A stretch of DNA of 64,000 bases from Listeria monocytogenes. GTDB lineage: Bacteria; Bacillota; Bacilli; Lactobacillales; Listeriaceae. Of this stretch, positions 55,290 to 64,000 are shown one piece after another. The position numbers and the translations under genes are program-made. Numbering within the stretch: the first letter of the stretch is position 1; every line of letters starts with the position of its first letter. Under the pieces are notes generated by a model. The model worked only from the letters and a program-made list of their open reading frames with translations, searched no databases and was not told the origin of the DNA. The stretch lies in the NCBI RefSeq assembly GCF_013282665.1, contig NZ_CP054041.1:2338001-2402000 (forward strand), in the 5' to 3' direction.

Positions 55290-57257
55290 ATGAATCGGAA
55301 TGCGTATAATGATGATTCTATTCAGGTGCTTGAAGGACTGGAAGCGGTCCGGAAACGCCCAGCGATGTATATCGGTTCAACAGATGTACGCGGGCTGCAC
55401 CATTTAGTATATGAAATAGTGGACAACTCGGTCGATGAGACCCTTGCAGGTTTTGGTAAGAAAATAGTTGTGACACTTCATGAGGATGGCAGTGTTAGTG
55501 TTAGCGACGAAGGTCGTGGGATGCCTGTTGGAATGCACAAAACAGGTAAGCCGACGGTAGAAGTTATTTTAACTGTTCTTCATGCTGGCGGGAAGTTCGG
55601 CCAAGAAGGGGGCTATAAAACAAGTGGTGGACTTCACGGAGTTGGTTCATCCGTTGTAAATGCGCTCTCGGAATGGTTAGTAGTTACAATTAACCGTGAC
55701 GGTGCAACCTACCAACAAAAATTTAAAGACGGCGGAAAGCCAGATGGAACTCTGAAAAAAATCGGTAAATCAAAAGCCACTGGGACAACGATTCGCTTTA
55801 AACCAGATCCAGCAATTTTTCCAACAACTTCATTTAACTATGAAACATTATCTGAACGTTTAAGAGAATCAGCATTTCTTTTAAAAGGGATGTTAATTGA
55901 ATTAATTGACGAGCGCGTTGGTATGGCAGAGGTTTTCCACTTTGAAGAAGGTGTGAAGAACTTTGTTGAATACATTAATGAAGGCAAAGATGTGCTTCAC
56001 CCCGTAGCTAGTTTTGAAGGCGAAAATGCGACCATTGAAGTAGAAATGGCGTTTCAATTCAATGATGGTTATTCTGAAAATATCTTGAGTTTCGTTAATA
56101 ATGTTCGGACTCGTGGCGCAGGTTCCCATGAATCAGGAATGAAAGCTGCAATGACGCGGATTTTCAATGACTATGCTCGTCGTGTGAATCTTTTGAAAGA
56201 AAAAGATAAAAATCTCGAAGGTAGCGATATTCGCGAAGGTCTATCAGCTGTACTTTCTATTCGCGTTCCAGAAAAAATCCTTCAATTCGAAGGTCAAACA
56301 AAAGAAAAATTAGGGACACAGGAAGCGCGCCAGGCGGTTGATGCGGTTGTGGCAGAACATTTAGCTTACTTCCTTGCCGAAAACCCAGAAACAAGCTCTC
56401 TTCTTGTTAAAAAGGCAGTTAAAGCCCGCGAAGCAAGAGAAGCTGCAAGAAAAGCACGTGAAGAGACACGTAACGGCAAGAAAAAGAAACGTTCCGAAAC
56501 ACTTCTTTCTGGAAAGTTAACCCCAGCACAATCACGAAACCCTAATAAAAATGAACTTTACCTAGTCGAAGGTGACTCGGCGGGAGGATCTGCCAAACAA
56601 GGTCGTGATCGTCGTTTCCAAGCAATTTTGCCACTTCGAGGAAAAGTAATCAATACAGAAAAAGCAAAACTACAAGATATCTTAAAAAATGAAGAAATTA
56701 GCACGATTATCCATACAGTTGGCGCGGGAGTGGGTACGGAGTTCGATGTAGAAGATTGTAACTATGACAAAGTAGTTATCATGACCGATGCCGACACCGA
56801 TGGCGCCCATATTCAAGTATTACTTCTGACATTTTTCTATCGTTACATGCGCCCGCTTGTTGAAGCAGGTAAAGTATTTATTGCGTTACCGCCACTTTAC
56901 AAAGTAAGCCGTGGTTCTGGTAAAAAAGAAGTAATCGAATACGCATGGACAGATGAAGAATTAGATGCTGCCATCCAAAAAATTGGTAAAGGCTACATGA
57001 TTCAACGTTACAAAGGTCTTGGTGAGATGAATGCTGACCAACTTTGGGAAACAACGATGAATCCTGATACACGTACGTTAATTCGTGTACGAGTGGATGA
57101 TTCTGCGCGGGCTGAACGCCGCGTGGCAACACTGATGGGCGACAAAGTAGAACCAAGACGACAATGGATTGAAAAGCATGTCGAGTTTTCTATGGAAGAT
57201 AGCCAAAATATTTTAGAAAATGAAAACATGATGGTTGAGGAGGCGAAAGACATTTGA
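55290..57257 (+). CDS. parE: Topoisomerase IV subunit B
   Basis: 655 residues. GHKL ATPase ([41 protein letters not shown]), transducer, Toprim ([32 protein letters not shown]) and C-terminal [10 protein letters not shown] block. Decatenates daughter chromosomes with ParC. Own promoter; overlaps parC by 4 nt. Confidence 0.95.
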   Translation: MNRNAYNDDSIQVLEGLEAVRKRPAMYIGSTDVRGLHHLVYEIVDNSVDETLAGFGKKIVVTLHEDGSVSVSDEGRGMPVGMHKTGKPTVEVILTVLHAGGKFGQEGGYKTSGGLHGVGSSVVNALSEWLVVTINRDGATYQQKFKDGGKPDGTLKKIGKSKATGTTIRFKPDPAIFPTTSFNYETLSERLRESAFLLKGMLIELIDERVGMAEVFHFEEGVKNFVEYINEGKDVLHPVASFEGENATIEVEMAFQFNDGYSENILSFVNNVRTRGAGSHESGMKAAMTRIFNDYARRVNLLKEKDKNLEGSDIREGLSAVLSIRVPEKILQFEGQTKEKLGTQEARQAVDAVVAEHLAYFLAENPETSSLLVKKAVKAREAREAARKAREETRNGKKKKRSETLLSGKLTPAQSRNPNKNELYLVEGDSAGGSAKQGRDRRFQAILPLRGKVINTEKAKLQDILKNEEISTIIHTVGAGVGTEFDVEDCNYDKVVIMTDADTDGAHIQVLLLTFFYRYMRPLVEAGKVFIALPPLYKVSRGSGKKEVIEYAWTDEELDAAIQKIGKGYMIQRYKGLGEMNADQLWETTMNPDTRTLIRVRVDDSARAERRVATLMGDKVEPRRQWIEKHVEFSMEDSQNILENENMMVEEAKDI

Positions 57258-59713
57258 GTAATCCAGAACAACATATCCAAGACTTAGCGCTAGAAGAAGT
57301 TATGGGCGACCGTTTTGGTAGATATAGTAAATATATTATTCAAGAACGTGCGCTTCCAGATGTTCGTGACGGACTGAAACCAGTACAACGTCGTATTTTA
57401 TTCGCAATGAATGTCGAAGGAAATACTGCTGAGAAAGGTTTCCGTAAATCTGCCAAAACAGTCGGAAACGTTATCGGTAACTACCATCCACATGGTGACT
57501 CTTCGGTTTACGAAGCAATGGTACGAATGAGTCAAGACTGGAAAGTACGTAACATGCTGATTGAAATGCATGGTAATAACGGTAGTGTCGACGGGGATCC
57601 GCCTGCAGCAATGCGTTATACAGAAGCGCGACTTTCTCCAATTTCAGCAGAACTTTTACGCGATATTGAAAAAGAAACAGTCGATTTTATTCCTAACTTT
57701 GATGATACATCCAGTGAGCCAACTGTTTTACCAGCCCGTTTTCCAAACCTTTTAGTGAATGGTTCTACTGGTATTTCTGCTGGTTACGCAACAGACATTC
57801 CGCCGCATAATTTAACAGAAATCATCGAAGCTGTTATTAAACGATTAGATAACCCACTTTCCACAACGGATGATATTATGAAAATTGTCAAAGGTCCTGA
57901 TTTTCCTACAGGTGGGATTATTCAAGGGATTGATGGTATTCGTAAAGCCTATCAAACCGGGAAAGGACGCGTTGTTGTTCGTTCTAAAACAGAAATTGAA
58001 GATATTCGTGGCGGTAGAAAACAAATTACAATTCATGAAATTCCATATGAAGTAAATAAAGCTAATTTAGTTAAACGTATGGATGAACTTCGTATTGAGA
58101 AAAAAATTGAAGGTATTTCAGAAGTACGCGATGAAACTGACCGTACAGGACTTCGTATTGCTGTCGAGCTGAAAAAAGACGCCAATGCAGAAGGTGTTCT
58201 GAACTATCTATTCAAAAATACAGATTTACAAGTGAGTTATAATTTCAACATGGTTGCTATAAATAAAAAACGTCCGGAATTAATGGGTATTATCCCGATG
58301 CTTGATGCATATATTGAACACCAAAAAGAAATTATTACGAAGCGCTCCGAATACGATATCCGTAAAGCACGTGCTCGCCAACATATTTTAGAAGGTTTAA
58401 TTAAAGCACTGTCTATTTTAGATGAAGTCATCAAATTAATTCGAGGGTCAAAAGACAAACGAGATGCAAAATTAAATCTCCAAACAAACTATGATTTCAG
58501 CGAAAAACAAGCAGAAGCAATTGTATCTCTACAACTATATCGTTTAACAAATACAGATATACACGAACTTCAAAGTGAAGCAAAATCCCTAGCAGAACAA
58601 ATTAGTGTTCTTGAAAAAATTCTAGGTGATGAAGCAGAACTTATCGCTGTATTTAAAGAAGAGCTGGCAGAAATTAAGAAAAAATATAAAACTGCTCGCC
58701 GTACAGAAGTACAAGCAGAAATCACAGAAATCAAAATCGATACAGAAGTACTTGTTGCGAATGAAGATGTGATTGTTTCCGTGACGAAAGAAGGCTATGT
58801 GAAACGCACAAGTCAGCGTTCTTATGCTGCATCAAATGGTGCGGAACTAGCCATGAAGGAAGCAGATCATGCCATCTTTATCCAAAAAATGAATTCACTT
58901 GCTTCGCTTTTGTTATTCACAAGCAAAGGGAATTTCATTTATCGACCTGTGCATGAGCTACCGGATATACGCTGGAAAAATCTTGGTGATCATGTGAGTC
59001 ACTTGGCCAGTGACTTATCGGCAGGAGAAGAAATTCGTTCTGTTATTGCAATCCAAGCCTTCACAGAAGAACAACGCTTTTTATTCGTTACCAAAAATGG
59101 TATGACTAAGCAATCAGCTATTACAAACTACAAACCACAGCGCTACTCTAAATCTATGATGGCGATTAAATTAAAAGGTGACGATGAACTGTTAAGTGTT
59201 CATTTGATTGATGGCACAGAAGATATTTTCTTAGCGACCAAAAATGGTTACGGTCTTCGTTACGCCGTTGCTGAAATTCCAGAATCAGGTGCAAGAACAG
59301 CTGGGGTAAAAGCGATTAATCTAAAACAAGATGATATGGTTATTGGCGGTGTAGTCCTTATGCCGAACGAGCAAAAACATATTCTTCTTGCGACGCAGCG
59401 TGGCTCACTCAAACAGATGAAAGCCAGTGAATTTGAACCTATTTCAAGAGCGAAACGTGGCTTATTGATGTTACGCGAACTGAAAAGTAATCCACATCGT
59501 TTTATTGGTATAACACTTGCTGATAATAACGACCACCTATTTATCGAAACAAACACAGATCAAATTGTCGAAATTGATGTTGCTAATTTACGAATAACAG
59601 ATCGCTATTCTAACGGATCATTCGTACTAGATGAAACAATGGAAGGTGAACCAACATCTATTTGGTTAGCAATACCTGAAATAAAAGACACAACAGATGC
59701 AAAAGACGAATAA
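57254..59713 (+). CDS. parC: Topoisomerase IV subunit A
   Basis: 819 residues. Winged-helix breakage region with catalytic Tyr122 ([11 protein letters not shown]), the quinolone region [12 protein letters not shown] retains Ser83/Ser84 and Glu87, so no classic fluoroquinolone resistance change is seen. C-terminal beta-propeller (about 500-800). Starts at TTG 57254 with GAGGAGG, inside the parE stop region. Called ParC, not GyrA, because of the parE partner and flanking genes. Confidence 0.95.
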   Translation: MSNPEQHIQDLALEEVMGDRFGRYSKYIIQERALPDVRDGLKPVQRRILFAMNVEGNTAEKGFRKSAKTVGNVIGNYHPHGDSSVYEAMVRMSQDWKVRNMLIEMHGNNGSVDGDPPAAMRYTEARLSPISAELLRDIEKETVDFIPNFDDTSSEPTVLPARFPNLLVNGSTGISAGYATDIPPHNLTEIIEAVIKRLDNPLSTTDDIMKIVKGPDFPTGGIIQGIDGIRKAYQTGKGRVVVRSKTEIEDIRGGRKQITIHEIPYEVNKANLVKRMDELRIEKKIEGISEVRDETDRTGLRIAVELKKDANAEGVLNYLFKNTDLQVSYNFNMVAINKKRPELMGIIPMLDAYIEHQKEIITKRSEYDIRKARARQHILEGLIKALSILDEVIKLIRGSKDKRDAKLNLQTNYDFSEKQAEAIVSLQLYRLTNTDIHELQSEAKSLAEQISVLEKILGDEAELIAVFKEELAEIKKKYKTARRTEVQAEITEIKIDTEVLVANEDVIVSVTKEGYVKRTSQRSYAASNGAELAMKEADHAIFIQKMNSLASLLLFTSKGNFIYRPVHELPDIRWKNLGDHVSHLASDLSAGEEIRSVIAIQAFTEEQRFLFVTKNGMTKQSAITNYKPQRYSKSMMAIKLKGDDELLSVHLIDGTEDIFLATKNGYGLRYAVAEIPESGARTAGVKAINLKQDDMVIGGVVLMPNEQKHILLATQRGSLKQMKASEFEPISRAKRGLLMLRELKSNPHRFIGITLADNNDHLFIETNTDQIVEIDVANLRITDRYSNGSFVLDETMEGEPTSIWLAIPEIKDTTDAKDE

Positions 59714-59717
59714 AGAT

Positions 59718-59758
59718 AAAGAATCCTTGTATAGAAATATGCAAGGATTCTTTTTTTT
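59718..59758 (+). terminator. Terminator of parEC
   Basis: AAAGAATCCTTGTAT / ATATGCAAGGATTCTTT stem with T8 tail. Confidence 0.85.
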
Positions 59759-59766
59759 GATATAAT
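59758..59766 (+). promoter_or_regulatory. Extended -10 promoter of luxS
   Basis: TGA + TATAAT directly after the parEC terminator T run, 27 nt before the luxS ATG. Confidence 0.45.
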
Positions 59767-59792
59767 GACAAAGAATAAGAGGAGGGATACGG

Positions 59793-60260
59793 ATGGCAGA
59801 AAAAATGAATGTAGAAAGTTTTAATTTAGACCATACGAAAGTAAAAGCACCTTTTGTGAGACTAGCAGGAACAAAAGTTGGTATACACGGAGATGAAATT
59901 TACAAATATGATGTTCGATTCAAACAACCTAATAAAGAACATATGGAAATGCCAGCGCTTCACTCCCTAGAACACTTAATGGCAGAGCTCGCAAGAAATC
60001 ATACAGATAAGCTAGTAGACATTAGCCCTATGGGATGCCAAACTGGCTTTTATGTTTCCTTCATTAATCATAGCGACTATGACGATGTACTAGAAATCAT
60101 CGCGACAACATTAACAGATGTGTTAGCCGCGACAGAAGTTCCAGCTTGCAACGAAGTCCAATGCGGTTGGGCAGCAAGCCATAGTTTAGAAGGTGCAAAA
60201 GTTCTAGCAGAAGAATTTTTAGCTAAGCAAAGTGAATGGAAAAATGTATTTAGTAAATAA
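59793..60260 (+). CDS. luxS: S-ribosylhomocysteine lyase (AI-2 synthase)
   Basis: 155 residues; splits S-ribosylhomocysteine to homocysteine and DPD, the autoinducer-2 precursor. Metal ligands in [11 protein letters not shown] (His57, Glu60, His61) and Cys124 (EVQCGW), with catalytic Cys82 ([11 protein letters not shown]). ATG 59793 with GAGGAGGG. Confidence 0.97.
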   Translation: MAEKMNVESFNLDHTKVKAPFVRLAGTKVGIHGDEIYKYDVRFKQPNKEHMEMPALHSLEHLMAELARNHTDKLVDISPMGCQTGFYVSFINHSDYDDVLEIIATTLTDVLAATEVPACNEVQCGWAASHSLEGAKVLAEEFLAKQSEWKNVFSK

Positions 60261-60264
60261 GTAG

Positions 60265-60298
60265 AATGCGTCTACCTTGGTTAAGGTAGGCGTTTTTA
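60265..60298 (+). terminator. Terminator of luxS
   Basis: GCGTCTACCTT / AAGGTAGGCGT stem (one mismatch) with T5. Confidence 0.85.
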
Positions 60299-60299
60299 T

Positions 60300-60569
60300 T
60301 TAATGTGAAAGCGGATTAATAAAAAAAGACATATTTCCGTCACAATTTATACGAATTTAGTATTAAATGAAACACTAACGGGGAGTAATGTTTGAGGCGT
60401 TTACTCTAATGAATAATAATTATACGATTTAATAAGGGGCGTTTGTTCACAATTTGTCCATTGGTATATACCAAAGATGAGTATATAATTTAGTACATTA
60501 AGACAAACAATTCGTTGTTTTAATGGTTTTCAAGAACAACCAACCTAATCATAGAGAGGAACAACCAAG
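60300..60569 (+). other. Upstream region of the first internalin-like gene
   Basis: Non-coding, 270 nt. It contains the promoter at 60461-60489 and a leader of about 75 nt. The stretch TTGTTCACAA ... TCCAT.GGTAT is repeated upstream of the second copy at about 63042-63066, which suggests a shared control element. Confidence 0.5.
60461..60489 (+). promoter_or_regulatory. Promoter of the first internalin-like gene
   Basis: TTGGTA (60461-60466), 17 nt, TATAAT (60484-60489). The -35 is part of the perfect palindrome TTGGTATATACCAA (60461-60474), a possible operator. Confidence 0.6.
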
Positions 60570-62327
60570 ATGTCAATTAAGTCTAAAATGATGAAAATCG
60601 GAATTTGTAGCGTAATGGTCCTTGTACCTTTATCGCAAGTTTCCTTCTCAGGTTTTGCAGCTGAAGAGGCAAGCGAAAAAGCAAGTGAAGAAGTGAATCA
60701 AGGTATTGTCAATATACCGGATGCAAATCTTAAAGCCAATTTAAACCAAATCATCGGCCAAGCAAGTACGGCGGATATCACTGAAACTCAAATGAAGGGA
60801 TTTACTAATTTGAGCTTTAATGATTCAGTGACAGATTTAACTGGTATTGAGTATGCAACCAATCTAACTTCTCTAGCAATAAGTGGCTCAAATATAACGA
60901 ATGCCACCTTTCCAGTAGATATGAGCATGTTAACGAATTTAAAAATGGTAGAGATAACCTATTCTAGTATCGACAACAATGTGTATAGTCGATTGAATAC
61001 TATACCCGGCTTAACGAGTCTTAATCTTACGAATAATAGTGGTATAACCAGTCTAAAAGGGTTAATTGGACCAGAATTAACTTCCTTAAATGTTAATGCA
61101 TGTCAAATTGATGATTTTACAGGAGTAGAAACATTTCCTAAGTTAACGAGTTTTCATGGTGTCCAAAGTTTTGATTACACCAAGGATAACACGAAAGAAA
61201 CAACCATTAAAAGTAGTGAACTGAAGTTTGATCTAGCGAAACAAACGTTATTCATTCCTTCTACTATTTTTTCTACCTCCTATTTAACCAATTTTGATGG
61301 CAGTAAAATTGGCATTGATTATAGTTCGCCGAATGCCTTTGTGCTTGAAATGGGAGATAGTTATATCTTTACGAATGATAAAGTAGTTCTGTCTAGCGAG
61401 GGAATCACGCTAACAGGGTTCACACAAACGGATTATGATAACTTAAATTGGATGTATTTTAGAACGCTCTTCAAACCGACAACAGATATAAAACCAGCTA
61501 ATTTAGCGAATGGAACGTATGATATCCGTAATTCACTCAATGTAGAAATGTTTAACATAGATCATTCCGTGAATATTACAGCAGAAGAAAATAGATCCTA
61601 TATTGCCGGAGAAAATATTACGCCAGAACAATTCTTAACTGATATTAAAGCGGAAGCCAATGGTGCGACTATTACAAGTGATTTTGCAGAAAAAGTAGAT
61701 ATGTCTCAACCAGGCACTTACACGGTTACCCTAAACGCAGAGAATACAGCTGGTTTAAAAGGGGAACCCATCCAAGTCACTGTGACGGTCATTGAAAAAA
61801 CGGTGATTACAGCACAACCAGAAGTAACCTATGAGCTAAATGAAGCGAAAACAGAAGCGGAGTTCTTAGAGGCTATTCAAGCTGTCACTAATGATGGAAC
61901 AGCGATTACAAGTGATTTCGCAACAGCAGTAGATTTTAGTAAAGCTGGCACCTATACGGTAACATTAAACGCAGAAAATGATAATCAAAAAGCAACACCT
62001 TTCCCTGTGAAAGTAACCGTAAATCCCAAATTACCCGATCCAGTAGTTCCTGTTCCAGATCCGACTCCAGATCCGACTCCGACTCCGGATCCAGAGCAAG
62101 AACCAGGAGATGAACCAGTCTTTTCTTCCGATTCATCAGAAAATCCAAGTGAAGAAATAGCGGATAACGAAAAAGTCAAAGAAGACAAAGCTGAGACTGT
62201 ATCACTCCAAGCTACTACAACTAATAAAGTAACCCTACCAAAAACAGGAGACAACTTGCCAACATCTGGAGTTGCAGTCGGTTTCTTGGTCTTAGGATTA
62301 GGGGTTATGCTTGCACGTAAAAAATAA
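60570..62327 (+). CDS. Internalin-like LPXTG surface protein (copy 1)
   Basis: 585 residues. Signal peptide about 1-30 (FAAEEA after it), N-terminal cap (IVNIPDANLKANLNQII), a short leucine-rich-repeat region about 70-200 (LTGIEYATNLTSLAISGSN, GLTSLNLTNNSGITSLKGL), then a beta-domain, two Ig-like domains (about 345-405 and 415-475, each with ITSDFA and AGTYTVTLNAEN or its variant), a Pro/Asp-Thr spacer, and an LPKTG anchor near 553 with membrane helix and ARKK tail. Attached to the wall by sortase A. Adhesion or host contact is inferred from the family. ATG 60570 with GAGAGGAA. Confidence 0.9.
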   Translation: MSIKSKMMKIGICSVMVLVPLSQVSFSGFAAEEASEKASEEVNQGIVNIPDANLKANLNQIIGQASTADITETQMKGFTNLSFNDSVTDLTGIEYATNLTSLAISGSNITNATFPVDMSMLTNLKMVEITYSSIDNNVYSRLNTIPGLTSLNLTNNSGITSLKGLIGPELTSLNVNACQIDDFTGVETFPKLTSFHGVQSFDYTKDNTKETTIKSSELKFDLAKQTLFIPSTIFSTSYLTNFDGSKIGIDYSSPNAFVLEMGDSYIFTNDKVVLSSEGITLTGFTQTDYDNLNWMYFRTLFKPTTDIKPANLANGTYDIRNSLNVEMFNIDHSVNITAEENRSYIAGENITPEQFLTDIKAEANGATITSDFAEKVDMSQPGTYTVTLNAENTAGLKGEPIQVTVTVIEKTVITAQPEVTYELNEAKTEAEFLEAIQAVTNDGTAITSDFATAVDFSKAGTYTVTLNAENDNQKATPFPVKVTVNPKLPDPVVPVPDPTPDPTPTPDPEQEPGDEPVFSSDSSENPSEEIADNEKVKEDKAETVSLQATTTNKVTLPKTGDNLPTSGVAVGFLVLGLGVMLARKK

Positions 62328-62437
62328 TTAAGTAAAAAATCCGCTCACTAAGAACTAACTCAATAATGTGGAGAAAAAATCAAAAAGCATCTCTTGTTGA
62401 ATTCGATCAAAATGAATTTAACAGGAGGTGTTTTTTA

Positions 62438-62674
62438 ATGGAGACAAGAGGAGTATATCCGATTGAAGGGAAGATGATGGCTATTCAGTGGAAGAAATAT
62501 AGCGCTTCTCATTATGGAAAAACGAGGTATTAAAAATAAGACACAGATAGAAACAGCAAAAAACATCGCCTTCTAGAACTAATTGGAAAACAGTATACTT
62601 TCACTAAAGGTGTAATTAATGAAGGACTAAGGGAAAGAGAGCTCCTTAAACAATGGAATAAAAAGCTTGTTTAA
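62438..62674 (+). pseudogene. IS3-family orfA relic
   Basis: Preceded by AGGAGG. Blocks in different frames: METRGVYPIEGKMMAIQWKK (frame of ATG 62438), then IMEKRGIKNKTQIET in another frame, then HRLLELIGKQYTFTKGVINE and ERELLKQWNKKLV to the TAA. Together they follow the order of an IS150-type orfA helix-turn-helix protein. Several frameshifts and deletions have inactivated it. Confidence 0.65.
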
Positions 62675-62818
62675 GGTAAATTTGCTTTATCTATCAATTC
62701 TTCTACGCCGGTAGTCAAACGAATATTACCGAAAACGGGAGATACATTGCCAATAGCAGGAGTATTAGGTGGTTTCTTAGTCTTAGGATTAGGCGTCATG
62801 ATTGCACGAAAAAAATAA
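62675..62818 (+). pseudogene. Orphan LPXTG anchor fragment of a third internalin-like gene
   Basis: 47 open codons (62675-62818) ending in STPVVKRILPKTGDTLPIAG, VLGGFLVLGLGVMIARKK. The last 30 residues are almost the same as the end of copy 1 (LPKTGDNLPTSGVAVGFLVL...). No start codon or signal peptide: it is the 3' end of a deleted gene joined to IS sequence. Confidence 0.8.
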
Positions 62819-63157
62819 ACTGATTAAAAACTATTCACTCAACTAATGAGGGGATAGTTTTTATAGTATAAATGGAGAATAAATAGAGATAAGGCTAAAT
62901 TTTCTTCTAGAAAAAAAGTTTTATGATTAGTTGTTTTTAGATAGTAACTTTTTTAAGAATATGATAGTAGTGCGAGAATTTTGAAATGAAACTTATAGCC
63001 ATTCCATTTTTTATAATTATATGATTCGAAAATCCAACAATTGTTCACAAAGTATCCATAGGTATTTAACTTTAAGCGGTATATAATTACTAAATTAAAG
63101 TAAGTGATTAGCTGTGTAGAATGCTAATTAATCTGATTAAAGAGAGGGACAAGCAAG

Positions 63158-64000
63158 ATGTCAATTAAGTCTAAAATAATGAAAATAGGAATTTGTAGCG
63201 TAATGGTCCTTGTACCTTTATCGCAAGTTTCCTTCCCAGGTTTTGCTGCTGAAGAAGCAAGTGAAGAAGTAAATCAAGGTATTGTCAATATACCGGATGC
63301 AAATCTTAAAGCCAATTTAAACCAAATCATCGGCCAAGCAAGTACGGCGGATATCACTGAAACTCAAATGAAGGGATTTACTAATTTGAGCTTTAATGAT
63401 TCAGTGACAGATTTAACTGGTATTGAATATGCGACCAACCTAACTTCCCTAACAATAAGTGGCTCAAATATAACGAATGCCACCTTTCCAGTAGATATGA
63501 GCATGTTAACAAAATTAGAAATGTTAGAGATATCTAATTCTAGTATCGACAACAATGTGTATAGTCGATTGAATACTATACCCGGCTTAACGAGTCTTAA
63601 TCTTACGAATAATAGTGGTATAACCAGTCTAAAAGGGTTAATTGGACCAGAATTAACTTCCTTAAATGTTAATGGATGTCAGATTGATGATTTTAGAGGA
63701 GTCGAAACATTTCCTAAGTTAACGAGTTTTCATGGTGTTCAAAGTTTTGATTACACCAAGGATAACACGAAGGAAACAACCATTAAAAGTAGTGAACTGA
63801 AGTTTGATTTAGCGAAACAAACGTTATTCATTCCTTCTACTATTTTTTCTACCTCCTATTTAACCAATTTTGATGGCAGTAAAATTGGCATTGATTATAG
63901 TTCGCCGAATGCCTTTGTGCTTGAAATGGGAGATAGTTATATCTTTACGAATGATAAAGTAGTTCTGTCTAGCGAGGGAATCACGCTAACAGGGTTCACA
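63158..64000 (+). CDS. Internalin-like LPXTG surface protein (copy 2, cut by window end)
   Basis: ATG 63158 with GAGAGGGAC upstream; 281 codons are in the window and the frame stays open to the edge. Sequence is nearly identical to copy 1: signal peptide (FAAEEASEEV), cap, LRRs and beta-domain. Visible differences are the absence of four residues in the SEKA/ASEE repeat after the signal peptide, and substitutions such as SLTISGSN for SLAISGSN, KLEMLEISNSS for NLKMVEITYSS, and FRGVE for FTGVE. The C-terminus cannot be judged. Confidence 0.85.
   Translation, partial: MSIKSKIMKIGICSVMVLVPLSQVSFPGFAAEEASEEVNQGIVNIPDANLKANLNQIIGQASTADITETQMKGFTNLSFNDSVTDLTGIEYATNLTSLTISGSNITNATFPVDMSMLTKLEMLEISNSSIDNNVYSRLNTIPGLTSLNLTNNSGITSLKGLIGPELTSLNVNGCQIDDFRGVETFPKLTSFHGVQSFDYTKDNTKETTIKSSELKFDLAKQTLFIPSTIFSTSYLTNFDGSKIGIDYSSPNAFVLEMGDSYIFTNDKVVLSSEGITLTGFT

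Larger units (their letters stand above)
62328..63157 (+). other. Recombination scar between the two internalin-like copies
   Basis: Contains no intact gene. It holds an IS3 orfA relic (62438-62674), an orphan LPKTG fragment (62675-62818) and the upstream region of copy 2 with a TATAAT near 63083-63088. Confidence 0.7.

Noticed and set aside
57480..57530. Fluoroquinolone-resistance change in ParC
   Set aside because: The [12 protein letters not shown] segment keeps the serines and glutamate of the sensitive form.
61936..62254. Minus-strand open frames opposite the Pro/Asp-Thr spacer of internalin copy 1
   Set aside because: They reflect the low-complexity repeat on the coding strand; composition (Gly/Ser runs) is typical of antisense shadows.

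Overview
The window is chromosomal DNA of a low-GC Gram-positive bacterium. It is almost certainly Listeria sensu stricto, in the L. monocytogenes / L. innocua group. Gene order (mutS2-trxA-uvrC-lysC-yslB-racE-rph-xtp; ysoA-tig-clpX-sipX/Y/Z-rbgA-rnhB-dprA-topA-trmFO-codV-clpQ-clpY-codY; plsY-parE-parC-luxS followed by internalin-like genes) and the LPXTG leucine-rich-repeat surface proteins match the Listeria region I know as roughly lmo1232-lmo1290. That assignment is from memory of the genus and was not searched. The exact species or lineage cannot be fixed from the window.

Layout. 1-8.1 kb is housekeeping: mismatch/recombination (mutS2), redox (trxA), excision repair (uvrC), aspartokinase with an internal beta-subunit start (lysC), glutamate racemase (racE), RNase PH, XTP pyrophosphatase and a YfcE-type phosphodiesterase. 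A tRNA-Arg(UCU) at 8.2 kb marks the start of an accessory island (8.3-14 kb). The island holds a nonsense-interrupted ankyrin-repeat gene, a decayed SUKH-3 immunity gene fused to a foreign signal peptide, an intact Imm51-type immunity gene, an internally deleted IS3-family element and a frameshifted MucBP/LPXTG internalin-like gene. No matching toxin is present, so this looks like the immunity debris of a polymorphic-toxin locus.

14-37 kb is a mosaic of small metabolic and regulatory genes: a DUF1254/DUF1214 protein, a YdeI-like protein, a VOC protein, a DbpA-type RNA helicase, two Nudix hydrolases, an MFS exporter divergent from a Crp/Fnr-type regulator, a YitT membrane protein with a structured leader, two tiny membrane-protein genes, the trehalose regulator and PTS operon (treR, treB, treA with TreR operator and cre), proBA, a PrsW-like protease, and a divergent XRE regulator pair next to a secreted metalloprotease and a lipoprotein.

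37-60 kb is protein quality control and replication/repair: trigger factor and ClpX, three tandem type I signal peptidases, RbgA, RNase HII, DprA, TopA, TrmFO, the codV-clpQ-clpY-codY operon, PlsY divergent from a CoA-binding protein, the ParE/ParC topoisomerase IV operon and LuxS. The last 3.4 kb contains two nearly identical internalin-like genes in tandem (the second cut by the window edge). They are separated by an IS3 orfA relic and an orphan LPKTG anchor fragment, which indicates a recombining surface-protein locus.

The least ordinary parts are the tRNA-Arg immunity graveyard, the yitT leader with two tandem terminator hairpins, the unannotated pair of 45- and 35-codon membrane genes, the overlapping palindrome/PrfA-box-like element between the MFS and Crp-type genes, and the recombining internalin pair at the right end.
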